Positions 6,050 through 10,700 of a stretch of 12,484 bases of DNA are shown piece after piece; within the stretch, counting starts at the first letter, position 1; the number at the start of each line of letters is the position of its first letter. The stretch spans positions 1 to 12,484 of the forward strand of contig JAZQCY010000112.1 in NCBI GenBank assembly GCA_045546555.1, read 5' to 3'. The position numbers and the translations under genes were made by a program. Source of the stretch: UMGS172 sp045546555. GTDB lineage: Bacteria > Bacillota > Clostridia > Oscillospirales > Acutalibacteraceae. The notes beneath the pieces were generated by a model, which was given only the letters and a program-made list of their open reading frames with translations, had not been told where the DNA came from and did not search any database.

Positions 6050-6709
6050 TTGAAAAAATATTTAGAAATATTGAAAAATTGTCCGTTGTTTTTCAATATT
6101 GAAGACGACAAACTGCTGACAATGCTGAATTGCCTCGGTGCAAAGGTGGTCAGCTTTGACAAAAAGTATACCGTTTTGGCCGAGGGGACACCCGCCAAGT
6201 ATATCGGCGTTGTTCTGACGGGATCGGCGCAAATTTTACAGATAGACTACTACGGCAACCGCAGTATTTTGGGCAAGGTCGGGCCCTCGGAGATGTTCAA
6301 CGAGGCCTTTGCCTGTGCCGAGACTAACGCTATTCCCGTAACTGTGATTGCCAATGAACCAAGCGAGATAATGCTGATCGACTGCAGTCATATTCTGCAC
6401 ACCTGCCATAATAATTGCGGGTTCCACCAACAGCTTATCTTTAATCTGATGAAGGATCTTGCCGAGAAGACCATAATGTTTCACCAGCGAATTGAGGTGA
6501 CCTCCAAGCGCACGACCCGTGAAAAGCTTATGGCCTATCTGTTTTTGCAGGCCAAAAAGGCTGACAGCACAACATTTACGGTGCCGTTTGACCGTCAGGA
6601 GTTGGCCGATTACCTTGAGGTCGACCGAAGCGGATTGTCGGCCGAGATAAGCAAGCTGAGAAACGAAGGCATAATCAACTGTCACCGCAGTCGGTTTGAA
6701 TTGTTATAA
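6050..6709 (+). CDS. Crp/Fnr family transcriptional regulator
   Basis: This 219-residue regulator has an N-terminal cNMP-binding-like beta-barrel (about 15-115), a dimerisation helix (about 125-150) and a C-terminal winged helix-turn-helix (about 155-219; recognition region DRQELADYLEVDRSGLSAEI at 181-200). The phosphate-binding cassette of cAMP-binding members is not conserved: in PSEMFNEAFACAETNAIPVTV the arginine is missing, so a ligand other than cAMP, or a redox signal, is more likely. Seven cysteines are present, including C112-x6-C119-x3-C123, which could bind metal or sense redox. There is no N-terminal Fnr-type cysteine cluster. The start is TTG with GAGGTG just upstream. Its divergence from an Fe-S protein and closeness to the flavodiiron operon suggest control of the oxygen/NO response, by inference from position. 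Confidence 0.9.
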   Translation: MKKYLEILKNCPLFFNIEDDKLLTMLNCLGAKVVSFDKKYTVLAEGTPAKYIGVVLTGSAQILQIDYYGNRSILGKVGPSEMFNEAFACAETNAIPVTVIANEPSEIMLIDCSHILHTCHNNCGFHQQLIFNLMKDLAEKTIMFHQRIEVTSKRTTREKLMAYLFLQAKKADSTTFTVPFDRQELADYLEVDRSGLSAEISKLRNEGIINCHRSRFELL

Positions 6710-6712
6710 ATA

Positions 6713-6755
6713 TTAAGAAAACGTTAAGGAATTAAAACTATAGTTATGGTATAAT
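6713..6755 (+). promoter_or_regulatory. Response-regulator boxes and promoter of the VanRS-like operon
   Basis: Two TTAAG boxes at 6713-6717 and 6724-6728 are exactly 11 bases apart, the spacing of OmpR/PhoB/VanR-type direct repeats. The second box starts 26 bases before a perfect -10 TATAAT at 6750-6755 and covers the place of the -35, which has no consensus (AGGAAT). This is the form of an activator-dependent promoter, suggesting autoregulation. The transcript would start near 6762, giving a leader of only about 13 bases to the ATG at 6775. Confidence 0.65.
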
Positions 6756-6774
6756 TTTTGTGGGTGGTGAAAAA

Positions 6775-7464
6775 ATGAACATTATTGTTGTTGATGACGA
6801 AAGAGAAATTGCCGACCTTTTGGAGGTGGTACTGACCAACGAGGGTTACAACGTCTTTAAATTCTATGACCCAAAAACAGCTTTGGAGCTGATAAGCACC
6901 CAAAGCGTTGATATGGCTATACTTGATGTTATGATGCCGGAGGTTGACGGCTTTACCCTTTGCCGAATGATACGTGAAAAGCACACCTTCCCCATTATAA
7001 TGCTAACCGCCAAAATAGATGACGTGGACAAAATAACAGGACTTGCCAACGGTGCCGATGACTATATAACCAAGCCCTTCAACCCTCTTGAGCTTGTTGC
7101 CCGAGTGAAGGCACAATTAAGGCGCTATACCCGCTACAACGCCAACGCCGCAAAGGACGGCTATGACTACAACGGTCTTACCATCGACCCCAAAACACAC
7201 ACCTGCACACTTTTTGACGAGCCCATTGCGCTGACGCCGACCGAGTTTAACATACTTTGGCTTTTGTGCGAAAATGCAGGTCAGGTGGTATCATCCGAAA
7301 CTATTTTTGAAAAGGTATGGGGCGAGGATTTTTTGGAAAGCAACAACACGGTAATGGTGCATATAAGGCGCATCCGTGAAAAGCTTAAAGAGCCATCTAA
7401 AAATCCGAGATACATCAAAACCGTTTGGGGAGTGGGATATAAAATTGAAAAACCTTGCAATTAG
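6775..7464 (+). CDS. VanR-like OmpR-family response regulator
   Basis: This 229-residue two-domain response regulator has an N-terminal receiver with acidic pocket D7/D8, phospho-acceptor D51 (ILDVMMP) and the KPF motif of the conserved lysine; the C-terminal half is an OmpR-type winged helix. The wording is strikingly close to VanR of vancomycin-resistance clusters as I remember it, for example DKITGLANGADDYITKPF, LELVARVKAQLRRY, LTPTEFNIL and YIKTVWGVGYKIEK. The start at ATG 6775 is taken because GGTGGTGA precedes it and the receiver motif MNIIVVDDE begins there. It overlaps the following kinase gene by about 20 bases, implying translational coupling. When phosphorylated it presumably acts at the TTAAG boxes before its own gene and before the C39 gene. 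Confidence 0.96.
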   Translation: MNIIVVDDEREIADLLEVVLTNEGYNVFKFYDPKTALELISTQSVDMAILDVMMPEVDGFTLCRMIREKHTFPIIMLTAKIDDVDKITGLANGADDYITKPFNPLELVARVKAQLRRYTRYNANAAKDGYDYNGLTIDPKTHTCTLFDEPIALTPTEFNILWLLCENAGQVVSSETIFEKVWGEDFLESNNTVMVHIRRIREKLKEPSKNPRYIKTVWGVGYKIEKPCN

Positions 7465-8503
7465 AAAATACCTTGTAAGAATATTTATATACACCGTCAT
7501 ATACATAGTCTTTGTGCTGATATTGGATTGGGGCTTTAACGGTGCGGTGGTCGACCTGCTGAATGACGCACTCCCCCATTGGATATTTGAGCTGATATGG
7601 GATAACATTATTGCGGCGGCACTTGTGGTATACATCGCAGGACTTTTGGTTATTTCCATTATACAGGTTATCCGACTATCACGGCTTTTAAGGACGGCGG
7701 GGCAGGCCGTTATCCGTGACGACCTTTTAACCGAGGACAACTGTCCTCCCGAGCTGCAGGAGCTTTCACTAAAGCTTCGGGAGTTCAAGCAAAATGCCAA
7801 GGCCAACGAGGAGGCCCGAAAGGCCGCCGAGCAACAGAAAAACGACCTTATTGTTTATCTCGCACACGACCTTAAAACACCGCTTACATCAATTATCGGT
7901 TACTTGAGCCTGCTTGAGGAATCGCCCGAGATTCCGACCGAGCAACGTGCTAAGTACACCGGCATTGCGTTGGATAAGGCCTATAGGCTTGAGCTTTTGA
8001 TAAACGAATTTTTTGAGATAACCCGTCTTAACCTGCAATCGGTTCCGACCCAAAAGGTATCAACCAATCTGACCGTTCTGCTGTATCAGGTTTTGAGTGA
8101 GTTTTACCCCATGCTTGAAAGCAAGGGCATGACGGTGGAGCAAAAGATCGACCCCGAGCTGAAGCTTTTGGGTGACCCCGACAAGCTGGCACGTGTTTTT
8201 GAAAATCTTTTGAAAAATGCCGTGAACTACGGCTATGAAAACACCTGCATAAGATGCAAGGCCTTTGAATACGGACGGTATATCGTTGTCAAGATCAGCA
8301 ATTCGGGCAACACCATTCCTCCCGAACGGCTTAACAGAATATTCGATAAATTCTACCGCCTTGACGATGCACGTCAAAGCAACACGGGCGGCACGGGGCT
8401 TGGACTTGCCATTTCAAAGCAGATAGTAGAGCTTCACAACGGTAAAATATCGGTCACAAGCGAAAACAGTGTTACCGAATTTACCGTGACCTTTACATTG
8501 TAA
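7445..8503 (+). CDS. VanS-like sensor histidine kinase
   Basis: This 352-residue membrane sensor kinase has two transmembrane segments (about 8-29 and 54-77) enclosing a very short outside loop of about 24 residues, so it has no large sensor domain. A linker/HAMP-like region follows, then the H-box with phospho-accepting H141 (LAHDLKTPLTSIIGYLSLLEE), N-box N258 (NLLKNAV), the G1-type NSGN at 286-289, F-box FDKFYRLD and G2 box GGTGLGL. The dimerisation and ATPase domains closely resemble VanS. I place the start at TTG 7445, with GTGGG upstream, overlapping the end of the regulator gene; a longer reading from GTG 7376 would run deep into the regulator's winged helix and is less likely. The ligand may be a cell-wall precursor or antibiotic, by analogy only. 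Confidence 0.94.
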   Translation: MKNLAIRKYLVRIFIYTVIYIVFVLILDWGFNGAVVDLLNDALPHWIFELIWDNIIAAALVVYIAGLLVISIIQVIRLSRLLRTAGQAVIRDDLLTEDNCPPELQELSLKLREFKQNAKANEEARKAAEQQKNDLIVYLAHDLKTPLTSIIGYLSLLEESPEIPTEQRAKYTGIALDKAYRLELLINEFFEITRLNLQSVPTQKVSTNLTVLLYQVLSEFYPMLESKGMTVEQKIDPELKLLGDPDKLARVFENLLKNAVNYGYENTCIRCKAFEYGRYIVVKISNSGNTIPPERLNRIFDKFYRLDDARQSNTGGTGLGLAISKQIVELHNGKISVTSENSVTEFTVTFTL

Positions 8504-8564
8504 GAATATTTTAAGAAATAAGATAGAAACACTTAAAGCAATTATGACCTCCCTACTGTATGAT
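8500..8564 (+). promoter_or_regulatory. Phased boxes and predicted promoter of the C39-type gene
   Basis: Four TTAAG-like boxes lie at exact 11-base steps: GTAAG 8500, TTAAG 8511, GATAG 8522 and TTAAA 8533. The first overlaps the kinase stop codon. A -10-like TATGAT is at 8559-8564, which is 26 bases after the start of the last box, the same distance as in the promoter of the response-regulator gene (6724 to 6750). No -35 consensus is present. Transcription from here would start near 8571. Confidence 0.5.
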
Positions 8565-8587
8565 TTTAAAAGTAGGGAGGTTTTATT
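8548..8587 (+). promoter_or_regulatory. Hairpin that sequesters the Shine-Dalgarno of the C39-type gene
   Basis: A perfect 10-base stem pairs 8548-8557 with 8571-8580 around a 13-base loop. The right arm contains the ribosome binding site AGGGAGG, 7 bases before the ATG at 8588. Four T residues (8581-8584) follow, so it can also be a weak terminator for readthrough from the kinase gene. An mRNA starting near 8571 would lack the left arm and keep the site free. Confidence 0.65.
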
Positions 8588-9373
8588 ATGAAAATCAAAG
8601 CGTTTTTGCGCATTCTTGGATTTCTGCTTACAATAACGGTAGCTGCCCTTTCGTTGACAGTGCTAAAGGGCTGTGACAACGGCTCGGCCGTGAGCCGTGA
8701 ATACCGCCAAGGGTTTGAGAAAACGTATCAAAGATTTCTTGAACAGCAACAGCTTTTGTCCTCGGATTATCCCGACGAGCTGCTTGCGCTTTTACAGCGC
8801 AACCCCGAAACCGAGGATTTTGTGCTGAACTATCCGCTTTTAAAGGATGCACCGCTCAAAATAGATATCAGCGACTGCAAAAACTCGGCAACGGTGCCGT
8901 ATTTTAAACAATGGGACAAGCGTTGGGGCTATAAAATGTATGGCTCGAATGTTATGGGGCTTACGGGGTGCGGCCCGACCTGCCTCTCGATGGTGGCGGT
9001 ATATCTTTTGAAGGATGATAAATATGACCCGTCGTTCGTGGCCGATATGAGCATAAAAAACGGATATTGTGTTGAAGGTAGCGGCTCATCGTGGAAGCTT
9101 ATATCGGAGGGCCCGTCAAAAATAGGACTTATATCGGAGGAATTACCGCTACACAAGAGCACAATAATCAAGCATCTGTCGCTCGGTCATCCGATAATAT
9201 GCGTAATGGGGCCGGGAGATTTTACCACAACGGGGCATTTTATTGTAATAACCGAGCATACGGAAAAAGGCTTTAAGCTTCACGACCCGAACAGTATTGC
9301 AAACACAGATAAACCGTGGTCGTATGAAACTCTTGAGCCGCAAATAAAAAACCTTTGGGCTATAGCAAAATAA
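8588..9373 (+). CDS. Exported C39-type papain-fold protein (Peptidase_C39_2 like)
   Basis: This 261-residue exported protein has a basic and hydrophobic N-terminus (1-27) ending in VLKGC, so C29 may be lipidated, although lysine at -2 is not a standard lipobox and a plain membrane anchor is possible. A charged linker (30-95) leads to a papain-like domain of the Peptidase_C39_2 type (about 100-261) with Q108 (YFKQWDKRWG), C128 in TGCGPTCLSM, H217 in GHFIVI and D233 in LHDPN, a plausible Cys-His-Asp set plus oxyanion glutamine. This group includes extracellular peptidases and amidases, with few known substrates; it is not the ABC-transporter C39 bacteriocin-leader domain. Following a VanRS-like pair, it probably acts on envelope peptides or proteins. 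Expression seems to depend on its own boxes and hairpin upstream. Confidence 0.88.
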   Translation: MKIKAFLRILGFLLTITVAALSLTVLKGCDNGSAVSREYRQGFEKTYQRFLEQQQLLSSDYPDELLALLQRNPETEDFVLNYPLLKDAPLKIDISDCKNSATVPYFKQWDKRWGYKMYGSNVMGLTGCGPTCLSMVAVYLLKDDKYDPSFVADMSIKNGYCVEGSGSSWKLISEGPSKIGLISEELPLHKSTIIKHLSLGHPIICVMGPGDFTTTGHFIVITEHTEKGFKLHDPNSIANTDKPWSYETLEPQIKNLWAIAK

Positions 9374-9547
9374 TAATTTTTGATATAAATCACTTTAAAA
9401 TTCTTAAATTAAATTTGTTAACCTCTTGACAATGTTTATATTATTCAGCGTTTGGTTAATAATTGAAGGTCATTTACATAAAAAATGCCTTAAATCTTAC
9501 GATCCGCTTTAGTTGTTGAGTTTTTTAACAATCTTTTCGTCGTTTTG
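9374..9547. other. AT-rich intergenic stretch with no gene
   Basis: The AT-rich stretch after the C39-type gene holds no ORF and no GC-rich terminator that I can see. A TTGACA at 9426-9431 has no -10 at a suitable distance. The next promoter begins at 9548. Confidence 0.6.
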
Positions 9548-9576
9548 TTGACAAGTTATACACAATTGTGTATAAT
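9548..9576 (+). promoter_or_regulatory. Perfect consensus promoter overlapped by a 20-base palindrome
   Basis: TTGACA at 9548-9553, a 17-base spacer and TATAAT at 9571-9576 form an ideal sigma-A promoter. The spacer and most of the -10 are a perfect palindrome, TTATACACAATTGTGTATAA (9556-9575), an obvious operator for a dimeric repressor. The position would block RNA polymerase completely. No matching repressor gene is adjacent. Confidence 0.9.
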
Positions 9577-9581
9577 AATAG

Positions 9582-9612
9582 TGCAAACAAAACAAATCAG
9601 GCGTTGTTTGCA
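9582..9612 (+). other. 5' leader stem-loop
   Basis: TGCAAACAA (9582-9590) pairs with TTGTTTGCA (9604-9612), giving a 9-base stem with a 13-base loop at the very 5' end of the predicted transcript (start near 9583). Such 5' stems often stabilise mRNA. The strong ribosome binding site AGGAGGTAA follows, outside the stem. Confidence 0.55.
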
Positions 9613-9636
9613 AATATAGACAGGAGGTAAAGTTAT

Positions 9637-10023
9637 ATGAGTGATGTTGACAAGAGTTTGCCGTTACTGTTGCTTGATAACAGTAGCATGATGAGTGTTT
9701 TGAACGAGGGTCAGTTCAAATGCTACAACCTTTCGTTTGAGGAAACAAAGGTAATTCTTGATATGCATACAGAAGATGAGATACTTCGTTGCTTCAGCGA
9801 CTCGAGCCTTGAGACCGTGATCTTTGACCATCTTGGTGTCACCAAGCGCAACTTCACGTTCAAACGAATACGCAATATGCGTCCCGGACAGAACGCAATT
9901 GTATTTAAGCTATACGTTACCCCCTCTGAAACACAGCCGATTATAAAAGCGGATGACGGAGTGGAAGCTAAAAAGATACAAAACGTTTATGTCTACTGCC
10001 AATATCTGCTTAGGGTTGAATAA
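9637..10023 (+). CDS. Small protein resembling STIV B116/DUF1874 family
   Basis: This 128-residue soluble protein has no signal peptide or membrane segment. Its pattern recalls the STIV B116-like family (DUF1874, PF08960): a start strand LLLLDNSS, a FxxxNLSFEET segment, a helix ending in DHLG, then KRNFTFKRIRNMRPGQNAIVFKLYVTPSE, which fits the family's N-R...PGQ-AlVFkL..RppEG block. Family members with ring-nuclease activity (AcrIII-1/Crn2, cutting cyclic tetra-adenylate) need a histidine in an IGHxST-type motif; here the matching stretch is CFSDSSLETV with D55 in that place, so catalysis is unlikely. The family assignment is from memory and may be wrong. Very strong expression is expected from the ideal promoter and AGGAGGTAA, with tight control by the palindrome. 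It is a single-gene unit. Confidence 0.8.
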   Translation: MSDVDKSLPLLLLDNSSMMSVLNEGQFKCYNLSFEETKVILDMHTEDEILRCFSDSSLETVIFDHLGVTKRNFTFKRIRNMRPGQNAIVFKLYVTPSETQPIIKADDGVEAKKIQNVYVYCQYLLRVE

Positions 10024-10029
10024 CCGCTT

Positions 10030-10065
10030 AAAAGCCGTGCGCATTGTATGATGCGCACGGCTTTT
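10030..10065. terminator. Terminator of the B116-like gene
   Basis: Perfect 15-base arms at 10030-10044 and 10051-10065 (loop TGTATG) have a GC core flanked by A on the left and TTTT on the right, so it can work on both strands. It stands seven bases after the stop codon. Confidence 0.9.
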
Positions 10066-10077
10066 GTATAGTATAGT

Positions 10078-10115
10078 AAAGCACCGCATTGGTAACCAAT
10101 GCGGTGCTTTCTTTT
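10078..10115. terminator. Terminator of the converging surface operon
   Basis: Arms 10078-10093 and 10095-10110 form a near-perfect long stem with an AAA/TTT rim (real loop about 3 bases). On the plus strand CTTTT follows; on the minus strand it lies directly downstream of the exported-protein gene that stops at 10120. Together with the first hairpin it insulates two convergent units. Confidence 0.85.
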
Positions 10116-10119
10116 GAAA

Positions 10120-10677
10120 TCATTGCGGTGGGATGATCTCGCCATCCAAAACCGTAACGTTCCAGGCTTCTTGAACAGCCTGTGTAGGGTTAGATTGAAT
10201 AGCGGTGGCGATTATCCGGATATTAAGGCTGAAGCCGTCGGGCGCCGTGATGGCCGTAGCCGTTTCGATAAGATTGGCCGTAAGCTCATTCGGCTCGACT
10301 TCGGCTCCGTGATACCAGAAGCCGTCCGAGCCCTTCATCCAGCCGTTCTGTGCCCACTTGACGGTATAATCGGTGCCCTCTTTGGGCGCTGTGGCCAAAA
10401 CCTTGCCGTCAGAGTCTTGGAAAGTCACCACAACGGCCGCACGGATAAAGGCATTGACATTGCCCGTGTTGCGAATAGCAACATCCTGCTTCACCCCGTT
10501 TTCAAAGGCTTCCTCAACCTCGCAGGTGACAAAGCTCGGTGTAAATTCGTTGGTTATGGGTTGGGGTCTTGAGTAAAGGTAACCCAACACTCCGCCGACC
10601 GTAGCCAACAAAACAACAACCGTCAAGGCAATGATAAGCAGGCTTTTTTTATTCAGTTTTCTAAAAAATGAAGCCAT
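10120..10677 (-). CDS. SipW-substrate-like exported protein (TasA/camelysin-like)
   Basis: This 185-residue protein has a basic start (FFRKLNKKS) and a hydrophobic segment at about 12-34 ending in GGVLGYLYS, followed by NEFTPSFVTCEVEE. That arrangement resembles the signal region of SipW-processed proteins such as TasA and camelysin (usually GGTxAYLTD...VxNTFT). The exported part is one beta-sandwich-like domain with the phrases IRNTGNVNAFIRAAVVVTFQDSDGK and GSDGFWYHGAEVEPNEL, known to me from many clostridial secreted proteins next to surface-repeat proteins. ATG 10677 has GGAGG 8 bases upstream; the other ATG at 10683 is only two bases from it and is rejected. It follows the large surface-protein gene by about 20 bases in one operon. 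No SipW-type signal peptidase gene is in view. A fibre or matrix role is inference. Confidence 0.82.
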   Translation of the reverse strand: MASFFRKLNKKSLLIIALTVVVLLATVGGVLGYLYSRPQPITNEFTPSFVTCEVEEAFENGVKQDVAIRNTGNVNAFIRAAVVVTFQDSDGKVLATAPKEGTDYTVKWAQNGWMKGSDGFWYHGAEVEPNELTANLIETATAITAPDGFSLNIRIIATAIQSNPTQAVQEAWNVTVLDGEIIPPQ

Positions 10678-10700
10678 GCTCATTGCCTCCTTTTCAAAAA

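Noticed and set aside
7376..7444. Longer N-terminus for the kinase from GTG 7376
   Set aside because: It would overlap the regulator by 89 bases; TTG 7445 gives a normal short cytoplasmic N-terminus before the first membrane segment.
6775..9373. Vancomycin-resistance cluster
   Set aside because: No vanH, ligase, vanX or vanY gene is present; only the two-component pair resembles Van proteins.
8588..9373. Bacteriocin-leader peptidase (ABC-transporter C39)
   Set aside because: No transporter domains follow, and the protein has an export signal; it matches the Peptidase_C39_2 type instead.
9426..9431. TTGACA as a second promoter after the C39-type gene
   Set aside because: No -10-like hexamer at 15-19 bases downstream.
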